The notes under the pieces were generated by a model. It saw only the letters and a program-made list of their open reading frames with translations, did no database searches and was not told the origin of the DNA. 64,000 nucleotides of DNA, taken from Dasypus novemcinctus. Taxonomy: Eukaryota; Chordata; Mammalia; Cingulata; Dasypodidae. Within the stretch, counting starts at the first letter, position 1. The number at the start of each line of letters is the position of its first letter. The stretch covers positions 98,647,157 through 98,711,156 of the forward strand of contig NC_080680.1 of assembly GCF_030445035.2 (NCBI RefSeq), written 5' to 3'. Of the stretch, positions 47,398 through 58,124 are shown piece after piece. The translations under genes were made by a program, and so were the position numbers.

Positions 47398-48640
47398 GAA
47401 GGTATCACCACTGCTGCTAGCATCCAACCCTGAGGTAATTAGTGTTGTACTGAGGTACTGTCTCTTTTTAGCTATGGGATCAGTCTCCTGACAGTGCCAA
47501 ATGTGCTGGTACCATCTCCAGTCATTCTTTGAACTACTGGTACCAAAGCTTCCAACGCCTCTCCTCTCCATAGCCCATGGAGATTTACCGAAATAGTTCT
47601 TTGCTGAATTTTAGTTGGTCCTTTGTTGGAGGCCCTCCCATGAGGATTCAGGCATGTGGCTGAAGGATGGAGTAGAAAAGTAGTCTATATTGTACTTGGA
47701 ATCACGCACCTGTCTAGTGCCAGCCTACCACTGTTGAACATAACTTGCATGATTCTTACTTTTCAATTTAGAATAATTTTTTTTCTGAAGAGACTACTCT
47801 GTGTCTCTAGTGACCTCCAGACTTGGAACAGGAACATGCAAATTGAATGGTATAATTATGGCCTGTACCAATCTCTCCTACACTAACCAGTCGGCAGTCA
47901 CCTGAAGTCAGGAATCTGGTGAGCTGAATTTCTGAAACTAATAACACACAAAATACTGCTGACTATAAGTGATTTTTTATTATATAAATTTATAACCCTT
48001 CAGTATGCCTTCCTAATGGTCATCTGATTTCAAAAACCATGCACAATAAAATAATTAAATGTACATAAAAAGTGGTCTGTAGTTTTTTTATTATAGAAAA
48101 TTGGTTTTTGGAAATCTTTTACAAAATAAGTGTGAAATAACTATTTAAACAATACCAATTAGAAAGATACACAATGATTGTTCTGCCAGATAAAAATGAT
48201 TGCCCTGCTCTTTTAGAAAGAGCATGGTAACTTCAGGGAATAATAGCAAGTAATTCAGTTATTTGGCTGGAGGAGAGAATGGAGAGGCCAGCAGGGATCA
48301 GGAGCAAACTTGTAAACCAAGCTGTCATTTGGACTTGATCCCGAGGGCAGGAGGGTTATGTGACCACCAATTTCTGCAGGATCTCAGAGTCTTCCCTTTT
48401 AGAGATACAGTATTTGTATAAAAACCAAAGACTCCTGCCAAGGTCAACATTTTAAAATGTGAAAAAAAGAATTCGTCTGTGGGGCACAATCAGAAGGTGG
48501 ATACAAATTTTTACTTAAACATGGTTAAGAATCTAAATTGTTGTATTTCAGTTCTATTGAGAACATTTTGTGATCCAATCTTTTTTTTTTTTTTTTAACA
48601 TTTTCTACCAGAGAATCATGTCGATGGTTTGTAAATATCT
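47398..48640. other. Unique intergenic sequence
   Basis: Nothing recognised. Confidence 0.6.
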
Positions 48641-49169
48641 TTTTTAGGTATTCAGGTTTTTTTTTACAGAGGGACTAGGGATTGAACCTGGGACCTTGGA
48701 TACGGGAAGTGGGTGCTGACCCACTAAGCTACACCCACTCCCAGTACTGGGAATCTGTGTCTCTTTTTGTTGTGTCATTGTGCTGCGTCAGCTCTCCATG
48801 TGTGCAGCACCACTCTCTGTGTCCATTCGCTGTGTGTTCTTCTGTGACCGCTTCTATCCTTATCAGTGGCACCAGGAATCTGTGTTTCTTTTTGTTGCGT
48901 CATCTTGCTGTGTCAGCTTTCCCTGTGTGCAGCACCACTCCTGGGCAGGCTGCACTTTTTTTGCGTGGGGTAACTTTCCTTACAGGGCACACTCCTTGCA
49001 CATGGGGCTCCCCTAGGCAGGGGACACCCCTGCGTGGCAGAGCACTCCTTGTGCACATCAGCACTGCGTGTGGGCCAGCTCACCACATGGGTCAGGAGGT
49101 CCTGGGTTTGAACCCTGGACCTCCCATGCGGTAGGCGAATGTTCTATCCATTGAGCCAAATCCGCTTCC
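48641..49169 (-). mobile_element. Composite SINE: DAS head and body plus a second tRNA-type SINE
   Basis: From the right end (GGGAAGCGGATTTGGCTCAA at 49169) a DAS copy runs to about 48814, where the body jumps back and repeats (48743-48813: CACATGGAGAGCTGACGCAG again). It then joins GTGGGTGTAGCTTAGTGGGT and GGTTCAATCCC at 48655-48741, the head of a different small SINE also found at 60109. The A-rich tail is at the left end. Confidence 0.75.
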
Positions 49170-50194
49170 CATCCGGTATTTGCTTTTAACAAAAACAAAT
49201 GCAACTTCTTTGCACTTAAAACACAAATATTAACAATGTTGACTTGAGGGTTCTAGCTCTCTACTAAATTCCCTTTCCCGAAAATGATGGCAAAAATGCT
49301 TTGTTTGTTTTAACTTTGACCCATCTTTCGCAATTCAGCTTCATCGTTTTAGATTTCCTTTTGAAATAAAGGGCCCTAGTGACTAGAAAATAGTGGCAGG
49401 TTTTTGTCATTTCAATAACTTATGGAAGGGACACTTGTAGTCATATTTGTATATTAAAGTTTTCTGTGTGCTCCCTTTTTTTCTTAATGAATTCAGCACT
49501 GAAGAGTTGCTACAATAGAACCTTTTAAATTCAAAGCAAGCAGTGTCAACATGATCATAAAATAGCTTAATTATAGAAATATGTTTAGAGAAATATGTCT
49601 TATTGCTTTAAAATAGAGTACATATTATAGACTATGGTAGAAATGGGTATGAATAAAATAAAAAGGAGTAAAAATTTTTTCTAGTGGGCATAAAATATAA
49701 AAATTAATTATAAATCTTAAACTTTCATGTCATTCTAAATTAATTAGTGGGCTGAGTTGTTGCAGGGAGATTTCTAGAGTTCTTATATTAAAACTATGAA
49801 AACCATCAATGAAAGGTATGAGGGTTTTTTTAAAGATGCATATTCTATATCTGAATCTTTGCAAAATTTGAATTAGTGGTGTATGAATTAATAGATATTG
49901 GAGGAATCCATTCCTTACTCTGAAGTATTTGATTGGTTACTTATTTCCTAGAGAATGATGCCCAGAGTCATCAGCATGGCATTTTCATTGCCAATCATAG
50001 TTTTTGCTCTGCCTAATATAACCTTAGTAAAGATCAAAGAACTATCCTGTCGATACCCTTTTCAGACTCAGTTTATCCTTGGGCCATCTCCAGGGCTAAG
50101 GACCTTCTACTCAGGACTCCTCTAAAAGGACCACTTCGTGAACTCTGTCCAGATCACACCCTCTCTAGAATCAGCTCAATTTAAAACTGAATCC
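49170..50194. other. Unique AT-rich sequence upstream of C5
   Basis: No repeat or exon recognised. By position it may include distal C5 regulatory sequence, but no site is identifiable by eye. Confidence 0.5.
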
Positions 50195-50365
50195 ACAGTT
50201 AGTAGCAATACTTCAATATGTGTTCATCAATTGTAACAAACGTACTACACTAATGAAGGATGTTGTTAATGTGGGAAAGTGGGGGAGGGGAAGGGAGGAG
50301 AGCAGATGGGGATCCCTTATATTTTTTATGTAACATTTATGTAATCTAAAGCTTCTTTAAAATAA
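50195..50365 (+). mobile_element. L1 3' end upstream of C5
   Basis: Contains TGTGTTCATCAATTGTAACA, TACTACACTAATGAAGGATG, a G-rich run and TTATGTAATCTAAAGCTTCT before an A-rich tail. It is the sense copy of the family found antisense at 18119 and 59820, and the nearest repeat to the C5 promoter. Confidence 0.55.
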
Positions 50366-50387
50366 ATAAATAAATATTTATTTATTT
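50364..50387. repeat. 24-bp perfect AT palindrome
   Basis: AAATAAATAAAT followed by its exact reverse complement. It lies at the A-rich tail of the L1 3' end upstream of C5. Confidence 0.8.
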
Positions 50388-50699
50388 TTGAAAATAAAAT
50401 TAAATTTTTTTAATTAAAAAAAAAAACTGATTCCAGGTGGATCTCCATCAGTATCAGAGTGGCTCTACCAGAGGCATATCCATAAATGATACAAGGTCAA
50501 AGCAAATGCCCAAAGTCAAGAAAGGAAAGGCCAGATGCAATGTGATTTGCCTGTTGATTTTAGTACCAAACTACCATTTTAGAGTCACTTTATTTGTATT
50601 AATCAAAATAAATTCTTTAGCTATAAATTCCTGTAAAATACATCCTAACTTTTTACCTGGGCATTAAAAGGTTGTTTTCGTTTCAATTTTAATTTTCCT

Positions 50700-50830
50700 A
50701 CTTAGAGGTGTCTCTTTCTGACATTAATAATTAACTAGAGAGCTGAAAGCCAAATTCTTCAAGCTCAGTTTATTTAGGAGGAGAGTAACTTCATGCAGGT
50801 TTTATCCATGGTTCACTACTACCTCCTGCC
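50700..50830 (+). promoter_or_regulatory. C5: C5 5' UTR and probable promoter-proximal region
   Basis: This unique sequence lies directly upstream of the C5 start codon, between L1-type A-rich repeats and exon 1. An AT-rich TTTATTTAGG near 50769 sits about 60 bp before the ATG and might serve as a weak TATA-like element. No CpG island is visible, which fits a tissue-restricted (liver) gene. The transcription start cannot be fixed from sequence alone, so this is inference from position. Confidence 0.3.
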
Positions 50831-50895
50831 ATGGACATTTTGGGCATACTTTGTTTTTTAATGTTCCTGGGGAAAAGTTGGGGACAGGAACAAAC
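50831..50895 (+). CDS. C5: Complement C5, coding exon 1 (signal peptide)
   Basis: This exon starts the C5 pre-pro-protein, a secreted complement component later cut into beta and alpha chains; C5 convertase releases C5a and C5b. The reading [18 protein letters not shown] followed by QEQ matches the known C5 N-terminus closely: a short n-region, a hydrophobic core and a cleavage point after WG, so the mature beta chain should begin at Gln19. The ATG at 50831 is the only start that gives the signal peptide. The exon ends AC|GTAAGT, and its last two bases join the first base of exon 2 to make a Thr codon (ACA). Residue 2 is Asp where human C5 has Gly, which is unusual for a signal-peptide n-region. 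The exon is too short to be found by ORF length. The assignment rests on sequence match, splice site and phase continuity with three later exons. Confidence 0.93.
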
Positions 50896-51213
50896 GTAAG
50901 TAAAACCACCTATTTTCATTTTTCAATGCATCTTAGTTGTGATGAGTGAAAAAGTAAATTCAGCAGACTATGTTGACTTGAAAATTAAATTTCTACTTCA
51001 GAGAAAACTGAGTGAATAGTCTCATCTCTGAATAGGAAGAATATGGAAGTATTTTGAGTTGATGAGGGGCTAACAATATGGCTGCTTTTAAGGAGGGTTA
51101 ATCATAAAGATTTAAATAAATGGTCATTCAAATTCCTCTTAAGAAATACAAAATAAAATTCAAGATAATACAATTTCTTGGCATTTATTGCTTATTCTAC
51201 ATCATGAAGCAAG

Positions 51214-51271
51214 GATTATGTTGGGGGTAATTCCAATACAGTGATTATGTTGGGGGTAATTCCAATACAGT
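51214..51271. repeat. 29-bp tandem duplication
   Basis: GATTATGTTGGGGGTAATTC plus CAATACAGT is repeated exactly twice at 51214-51242 and 51243-51271. Confidence 0.92.
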
Positions 51272-51424
51272 GGTTTGAAAAGCATTTGAGTAACCACGTT
51301 AAAATGTATGAGCTTATTCTTCATAATTTTTAATGTTAATTTTGAAATATTGTATGTGTTAAACCATATCTTAAAATAGTGATCTCATATCAAGAAATAC
51401 TATTTTAGCACTAGAAAGGAAGTA

Positions 51425-51530
51425 AATATTAACTAATCAAACTTACTCATTTAACATATGGGGAAACTAAAGTTCAGTTAGGGGAAGTGACTTGCCATAA
51501 GTCATACAGCAAGAGAGAAAAAAAAAATAG
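51425..51530 (-). mobile_element. MIR SINE remnant, antisense
   Basis: TATGGGGAAACTAAAGTTCA and GTGACTTGCCATAAGTCATA show the reverse MIR core; short and diverged. Confidence 0.45.
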
Positions 51531-51699
51531 GGCTCATAGTATGGTCTCCTGCTTCCCACTTCAATTTTTTTCCCCAATTTGTCATAATCTTACATGTGTA
51601 AATATATGTAAAATATAAACATAGGATATCATATATTTATAGTCTCTTCTATCCATAACCTTATTTATCTTTGGTCACAACTACTCCACTACTTTAGGT

Positions 51700-51898
51700 C
51701 AGGGGTTCTTAACCTTTTTTGTTCCAGGGACCCCTTTGCCAGTGAGGTGAAAACTCATGGACCCCTTACTAAGTCCACACTATACTGTGTATTATTTAAT
51801 AAATACATCACACCTGCACCAACATGTCCCCACAAGAATAATGTTGTTTTTTTTTTTTTTTTCAATTCAAGCTCACTCACCCCTTGTTAAAACCCCTG
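51700..51898. mobile_element. hAT-superfamily MITE
   Basis: This 199-bp element has terminal inverted repeats CAGGGGTTCTTAAC and GTTAAAACCCCTG (read inward) and a perfect 8-bp target duplication, CTTTAGGT, at 51692-51699 and 51899-51906. Both features define hAT-type DNA transposons of the MER/Charlie group. It encodes no transposase and contains a T-run. It lies in C5 intron 1. Confidence 0.85.
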
Positions 51899-52129
51899 CT
51901 TTAGGTAGTTTTTACTTATTCCTATTTGGCAGACAAGCTGCTGAAGCTCAGAGAGGTTGTGGTTAATTGACTTCAAATTAGTGGTGGAACTAAGACTAGC
52001 ACCAAGGCCTCATGAATCTTATCCAGAATTATTATGAATTCTTTCGATTACCCTGTACTGGCCCTTTTTTCTCTGAAAAAGTGAGAGTGTAAAGTTTATG
52101 ACATGGTAATCAATCATTCAATCAACTAA

Positions 52130-52420
52130 TCTATTAATTCATCAAATATTTATTGAGCACCTGTCCTGTGATGGACACTGGAGATAAAGCAGTCAATAAA
52201 AGACAATTCCTAGAATTTGCAGTCTAGTGGAAGAAGCAAATAATGAATGAGTGAACAAACGAATGACTGAATAAATAAAGTCAGGTAGTTATATATAAAG
52301 AAAAATGTAAAGGAGAGTAAGAGAATAAAGAAATAACAGGACTCTATTTAAAAGTGTTGACAGGGAAGGCTTCTCGGAGGATGTGACACTCAAACAGAGC
52401 TTGAAAGAAGTGAGGAAAAT
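52130..52420 (+). mobile_element. L2-like remnant in C5 intron 1
   Basis: CATCAAATATTTATTGAGCA, GATGGACACTGGAGATAAAG and GACAGGGAAGGCTTCTCGGA are typical of L2 3' copies. Confidence 0.65.
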
Positions 52421-52814
52421 ATTCATGCGAATATCTGGGAAAGAAATATTTTGGGTAGAGGGGAGAGTAAAATTTTTGCCTTTCTGTAAGCCAGTGGCCT
52501 GATCCCTCTGCAGTTATTGAAAGAAATTAAGAAAAGTATTTAGTTCTTCATAATGATAGATTATGCTACTGACAAATCAGTAAGGATCAAAACCTGTGTA
52601 AACAGTGCTTATAAAACTATCTTTTAATTTAGAACCTCCCAAACACTGACTATTTTATGTTTCTCCACTACCACATAGATAATTGAAAATCAAAACAATA
52701 CTAAATTGAAAAACATAAAACTTTTAAGAGCACTGAAATTAAAAAAGTATTTTTTTCTAAATTTTTCTGATTGTAAAATTCTTGATAAATTCAGTTTAGT
52801 ATAGAAGTTGAATG

Positions 52815-52960
52815 TGTTAATTCTGGAAACAGGCTGCTTAGGTTCAATTTCTAATTCTATAAATTATTAGCAGTGGGACTTTGGGGAAGTTAATTAAGAG
52901 TTTCTCATCTGTAAAATGGGGATAATAATAACATCCTCATAGAGTGGTAAGTTTCACTAA
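52815..52960 (+). mobile_element. MIR SINE remnant
   Basis: GGCTGCTTAGGTTCAATTTC and TCTCATCTGTAAAATGGGGA with ATAATAATAACATCCTCATA match MIR. Confidence 0.65.
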
Positions 52961-53531
52961 ATTTGTCTTATCACCAAGGCTAATTTTTTTCATTTTCTGC
53001 TGTCCCCTGCTAAGCACATGGGAATTCAGATGGTAGTTGGAATGCTCAAGATTCTTTTTCAATTTCTTATAAATGGTTCTAAATTAGTTGTCGTATAGGA
53101 AACTGCCAGATGATTTAAAAGATTTAGCTGCTTCCCAATTAATTTTACTGTTACTAAAGATTTGCTGCCTTTTAGAGACTTCTCAAATGTCATAGGTTGA
53201 CAGGAGAGTGCAATAATTCTACCAAGAGGAGCATACCTGTGTGGCCACTCAAATTAGTCAATCACTAAGCTCTTTTGGGTTGAGATACACTTATTTTTCT
53301 ATGTAATAACCTATGTATTCAAATTGGATACTTTTGTGATATATAATAAACATATTTTTATAAGTTTTCATTTAATAAAACAAACTATGTTCCCTGGGGA
53401 AAAATCATACATTTAAAAATTAGTACTTAAAAAATCTATATAGGTTCACTTCCATTCTTGTATAAATCAAATGAAAAATAAAATTAAAGGAAATGTCTGT
53501 GGTTGTGAACAAAACTTTGTCAATGATAAAC

Positions 53532-54001
53532 TGAGGTAATTCAAAAATTTTATTAAAGTTTACTAGGGCAACAAAAGATTCACAAATCAGGCAGCGTCAA
53601 AGTGAAAGTGGAACAGAGCTCTCTACCAAGGTAGTGAAAAAGGGAACCTTATATAGGGCAAATGTGGACGCAAACAAGGAAGATTGGCTGACGTTTAGTT
53701 TCCATTTTACATGGGGGGTTGTCTTACAAAGTGGGGAGTAGATATACATGGATCAGTATGGTATGTCCATTCTTAGCAGCTTTTGCTCCTGAACTGAAGC
53801 TGGTTCACCACCAGGGGTTGCTTCTCTGCAGTTCTGTAGGGTGTTTTCCATTGTTCCATTTTCTCAGAAAACCCCGGCAGGTCAATTGTTTCTGTTTTCA
53901 GAAAAAGGATTTTTCAAAAAGTGGTCCCTCCTGGCAATGCCCAGTACAGGCGGCTATTTTATTTTACTTAACAGCTTGTAACCTTGACCTCAATTTACAC
54001 A
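53532..54001 (-). mobile_element. Solo-LTR-like element in C5 intron 1
   Basis: On the minus strand the segment reads TGTGTAAATTGAGG at 54001, then a CCAAT box (AGCCAATC), a TATATAAGG box about 30 bases later, and CTTTAATAAAA near the end, finishing TACCTCA at 53532. A 4-bp repeat, AAAC, flanks it (53528-53531 and 54002-54005), the target-duplication size typical of class I ERVs. No internal viral sequence is present, so it is probably a solo LTR. It is antisense to C5. Confidence 0.6.
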
Positions 54002-54019
54002 AAACCACTGATAAAGACC

Positions 54020-54215
54020 AGAGCAGTTAAGTCCTGCCTCATTCACTTATAAGCATGTGACCTTGGTCAAGTTAACCTCTCATCATCTGTAAAACAGGAA
54101 TAGAAATAGCATCTTCTTCATAGGCTTGTGAAGACTGAAAGAGTTGTATGAAAAGGGCTATGAGTCCCTGGCATATGATAACTACTCAATTACTCTTAGT
54201 TATTGTCATTACTGT
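54020..54215 (+). mobile_element. MIR SINE remnant
   Basis: ATGTGACCTTGGTCAAGTTA, CATCTGTAAAACAGGAATAG and CCTGGCATATGATAACTACT match MIR. Confidence 0.65.
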
Positions 54216-54354
54216 TAAATGATTCTTCTCTCTTGAAGGCTCTCCATCACTACTTCCATTTCCAAATGCATCCCCCCAGCTCGGTTATATTCTTTTTCTC
54301 TGTCCGCTTACTACTATAACAAAATACTTCTAAGATTACATCCTTTCAACTAAT

Positions 54355-54560
54355 TTAGTGAAATTTAATCACTCAACATTTATTGAGTGCTAGGCACACT
54401 AGACACTTCCTTATACATTTTCTCATTTAATTCTTACAACAGCCTGATAAAGAAGGTGATATTTTCACAGGTAACTTGTTTTACCCTGACAGAGGGTTAG
54501 TGACTTTACCATGGTCTCTCAATCAGCAAATACTAGAGCTGGAATCCAATCCCTGGTGCT
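54355..54560 (-). mobile_element. MIR SINE remnant, antisense
   Basis: AACATTTATTGAGTGCTAGG, TTTTCTCATTTAATTCTTAC and AGAGCTGGAATCCAATCCC follow the reverse MIR order. It ends about 345 bp before C5 exon 2. Confidence 0.6.
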
Positions 54561-54905
54561 TATGTTGCTTTTTTTCTTAATTGGGCAAAATATTGACCCT
54601 ATCTATTTACATGTTCCGGTCAATACCGTTAAAAGTCTCTCCTGGTTGCAGTTGCTCCCTGAAAGTGCTCTTTCCATTTCAAATGTAAACTAAACCTCTC
54701 TGTTACTCAGGTTGCAATTACAAGCTTATTTATTCCTGGAAATTATGCTGAAATTATCGTAGATCACAAATACATTTTGACAGAAAAAAATCACTAAGTT
54801 GAGAACATGTCTATTTTAATCTGACTCTCTTAAGAGAAAAATATCAGAGTATAAGGAAATAATTTGTATAAAAATACTGATCCTTTTCTTTTCTTGTTTC
54901 AACAG

Positions 54906-55098
54906 ATATGTCATTTCAGCACCAAAAGTATTCCGTGTTGGAGCATCTGAGAATATTGTAATTCAAGTTTATGGATACACTGAAGCATTTGATGCAACAA
55001 TCTCTATTAAAAGTTATCCTGATAAAAAAATTAGTTACTTTTCTGACTCTGTTAACTTATCCCCAGAAAATAAATTCCAAAACTCTGCAATCTTAACG
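54906..55098 (+). CDS. C5: Complement C5, coding exon 2 (MG1 domain, first part)
   Basis: This exon encodes residues 22 (split codon) to 86. It opens [20 protein letters not shown], the strongly conserved start of the C5 beta chain, and ends [10 protein letters not shown]. This is the first half of macroglobulin domain 1, part of the MG ring shared by C3, C4 and C5. The acceptor is a pyrimidine tract ending TTTCAACAG, and the donor is ACG|GTATGT in phase 0. Length is 193 bp with no stop. The sequence differs from human C5 mainly around [13 protein letters not shown], a loop-like stretch. It lies 4.0 kb downstream of exon 1 and 2.4 kb upstream of exon 3, with both junctions in phase. Confidence 0.96.
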
Positions 55099-56090
55099 GT
55101 ATGTACCCTTCCTTCATTTTCTTTGTACAGAATATTCTCAATAAAATATGTAGAAAGTTCAAATATTGATAACATAGAAATGTAATCCTTTATACCACTA
55201 TACCTTGTGTGATTATTAGATTGTCAGTCACTAATGAAAATTATAAACAAAAGGCAATTCTAAATAAAAGAATTGTGTCTGCTTTTGAGCAGTGCATATA
55301 TATTTTAAAGAAAATTTTATTAAGGTGAAAATATTTGGAGAGTAATTGAAAATACTTGCTTATTGGGAAAATTATAGTTACAAAGAAATAGAGAAATATG
55401 TTTATTCATATTGATCTGTAGTGCATTGCCCACAAAAACCCATGGATGCTATTGAACAATCGTTTGTTTAAACTTCAATATGCTACCATTATAGCTTCCA
55501 AAACTCACAAAATTATTGATTACAAAGTAAATATCCCTCATTGACAACCTGCAGTTAATAGAAAGAACATTTGGATTAAATCATTTTTCTTTCTATTAAG
55601 ACACTAGTTTTGATTGGTTAGAGAAGTGCTTGCAACTCATTTATTATTATCAATTCTGATACTGAATTCAAAATAATTTTTCCTTATAAGTTTCCTGAAT
55701 AAGTAGAATTAAAAATTGTCTTAAATTCCAATACAAATCCCAAAATAGAGAACTATCAAATCAAAGAATATCAGTCTTGGAAGGAGGATTTGGGTTCATT
55801 TACACTGGTGTTTTTCTAAAGTAAGTTCTTTATAAAGAAATCAAAATTTGAAATGTTATAAAGAGCTTACATTTTGAATTTTATTGATTTTATAGTTTGT
55901 TTGAATTTATTTTGTAAATTTGTTTTGATTTTATAATTATAAAAGGCCATAAGATAAGTTTATCCCTAGTTTTAGACTTGTACATATTAACATTGTGATA
56001 AAAATTAATATTTAAATTTGTTGATTTAACAACACCGTAAGTGCTACAAAATGTATTTTCTTTGAAAAGGGATCCATATATTACTCTTTT

Positions 56091-56503
56091 TTAAAAAAAG
56101 ATTTTATTTTTTATTTATTTCTCCCCACCGCTGGTTGTCTGCTCTCTCTGTATCCATTCACTGTGTGTTCTTCTGTGTCCACTTGCATTATCTGGCGGCA
56201 CTGAGAAACTGCGTCTCTTTTTTATTGCGTCATCTTGCTGCATCAGCTCTCCATGTGTGTGGCACAACTCCTGGGCAGGCTGAGCTTTTTTTTCACATGG
56301 GGCAGCTCTGTTGCAGGGTGCACTCCTTGCACATGGGGCACCCCTATGCAGGGACGCCCCTGCGTGGCCTGGCACTCCTAGCGCACCACAGCATTACGAG
56401 TGGGCCAGTTTATCGCACAGGTCAGGAGGCCCTGGGGATCAAACCCTGTACCCTCCAGTTGGTAGATGGTTGCTCTATCAGTTGAGCGATGTCCGCTTCC
56501 CAG
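56091..56503 (-). mobile_element. DAS-type SINE in C5 intron 2
   Basis: Minus-strand copy with a perfect 14-bp duplication TATATTACTCTTTT at 56077-56090 and 56504-56517. Confidence 0.92.
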
Positions 56504-56686
56504 TATATTACTCTTTTGAGAAACACTGCTGATATAAATAAGCACTAACTAAATGTAGGCATTCTTTAATTAATATTCCTGATGGTAAATGTTCTAATCA
56601 CTTAAATACTTTGATTTATTAGGTTTATTAAGAATTACAATCCTTTTCTCCAAAGGATTTTCAGTAGGTACTCCCTTCTCTGATTC

Positions 56687-56748
56687 GATGAGTCCTAGTA
56701 TAGTAGATGAGTCCTACATATAGTAGATGAGTCCTACATATAGTAGAA
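56687..56748. repeat. 20-bp short tandem repeat
   Basis: Three units of GATGAGTCCTACATATAGTA; the first is diverged. Located in C5 intron 2. Confidence 0.88.
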
Positions 56749-57507
56749 AGTAGGATTCACTGGCTGAAGCTTCAGATCTTATTTATTTCATAAACTACAC
56801 CTTTAATGAATCATCTTTCTTTTACAGTTTCTGTTCTTCAAGGTGAAGAAAGAACTTAAAGACATTGCAAAGCAATCTGAGTACAGAATCTTTGTAGATT
56901 TTTCCCAAGCTTTTATAATAATCTCAAAAATCTAACTCCACATTCATTGGTTTTAGTGATTAACTTTTATCCCATGTTTCCAAAACCTAAGTTTTCATAG
57001 AAACACTTCTCTTTCTCTTATTACTTTTTATGTATTCAATGTGCATATATTTAATGTTAAGTAGATCATTATAATATATATATAATTTGGAAAGCAGGCA
57101 GTTCAACATGTACAGAAATGTGTATGTGTAATACAAAGTGTCTTGAATATTAGTCAGATGTTGAATCAAGGGAATGAACATGGGGTAATCCAGCAAGCTG
57201 ATTAAGTGAAAGTTTGTTTAAGAGAGCTGGGCTTCTATAGTAGTAGTTTTACTAAATGTGTATAAAATTTAGGAAACGCGGAACCCAAAAGACTTATTTG
57301 CTTAAAGCTAAAATTTTAATTATGACATTAGGACACTAAAGAGCTTGGGGAAATTTTATTTACTATTCTACTTCCTGTACCACTTGTAAATGAGTAGATA
57401 CACATAATCATTTTTGTCTAGTGAAATTACAGTGGTATTTAGAAAACCAACGTGTTTCATTACCTTAAAATGTTTGTACTCTTTTTCATCAATGTTGTCT
57501 TTTACAG

Positions 57508-57670
57508 ATACAACCTAAACAACTGCCTGGAGGACAAAACCCAGTTTCATATGTATATTTGGACGTTGTATCAAAGCATTTTTCAAAATCAAAAAAAATG
57601 CCAATAACTTATGATAATGGATTTCTCTTCATTCATACAGACAAACCTGTATATACTCCACAGCAGTCAG
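57508..57670 (+). CDS. C5: Complement C5, coding exon 3 (end of MG1, start of MG2)
   Basis: This exon encodes residues 87 to 140 plus one base of codon 141. It begins [20 protein letters not shown] and ends with [12 protein letters not shown]. The TDKPVYTP motif is the hallmark at the MG1-MG2 boundary in the C3/C4/C5/alpha-2-macroglobulin family. The acceptor is TTGTCTTTTACAG. The donor is TCAG|GTAGGG, leaving phase 1 that matches exon 4. Human C5 has Asp where this copy has the first Gln of PQQS, a likely lineage substitution. A SINE sits only 62 bp beyond the donor. Length is 163 bp with no stop. Confidence 0.96.
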
Positions 57671-57732
57671 GTAGGGTGTTAGAGGGTTCTTTCTCTGTAG
57701 GGAAACACTGACACAACATTGTAGAGCTTTTT

Positions 57733-58124
57733 TTTTTTAAAGATTTATTTATTTATTTAATCCCCCTCTCCCCCGGTTGTCTGTTCTCTGTGTCTATTTG
57801 CTGCGTCTTGTTTCTTTGTCCGCTTCTGTTGTCATCACGGGAAGTGTGGGCGACGCCATTCCTGGGCAGGCTGCACTTTCTTTCGCGCTGGGCGGCTCTC
57901 CTTACGGGGCGCACTCCTTGCGGGGCGCACTCCTTGTGCGTGGGGCTCCCCTACGCAGGGGACACCCCTACGCAGGGGACACCCCTGCGTGGCAGGGCAC
58001 TCCTTGTGCGCATGAGCACTGCACGTGGGCCAGCTCCACACGCGTCAAGGAGGCCCCGGGTTTGAACCGCGGACCTCCCACGTGGTAGACGGACGCCCTA
58101 ACCACTGGGCCAAGTCCGTTTCCC
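57733..58124 (-). mobile_element. DAS-type SINE next to C5 exon 3
   Basis: Minus-strand copy with duplication TGTAGAGCTTTTT at 57720-57732 and 58125-58137. It starts 62 bp past the exon 3 donor. Two short tandem duplications lie inside (16 bp at 57905-57936 and 17 bp at 57952-57985). Confidence 0.92.

Larger units (their letters stand above)
50896..54905 (+). other. C5: C5 intron 1
   Basis: This 4.0-kb intron starts GTAAGT and ends CAACAG. It contains a hAT-type MITE, L2 and MIR remnants, a 29-bp tandem duplication and an antisense solo-LTR-like element. No DAS-SINE was seen. No additional coding exon was recognised. Confidence 0.85.
55099..57507 (+). other. C5: C5 intron 2
   Basis: This 2.4-kb intron runs GTATGT to TTACAG. 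It holds one antisense DAS-SINE and a short 20-bp tandem repeat. The rest is AT-rich unique sequence in which I see nothing else. Confidence 0.85.

Noticed and set aside
46978-47571. 197-codon minus-strand open frame
   Set aside because: SINE-derived for most of its length; the remainder shows no family similarity.
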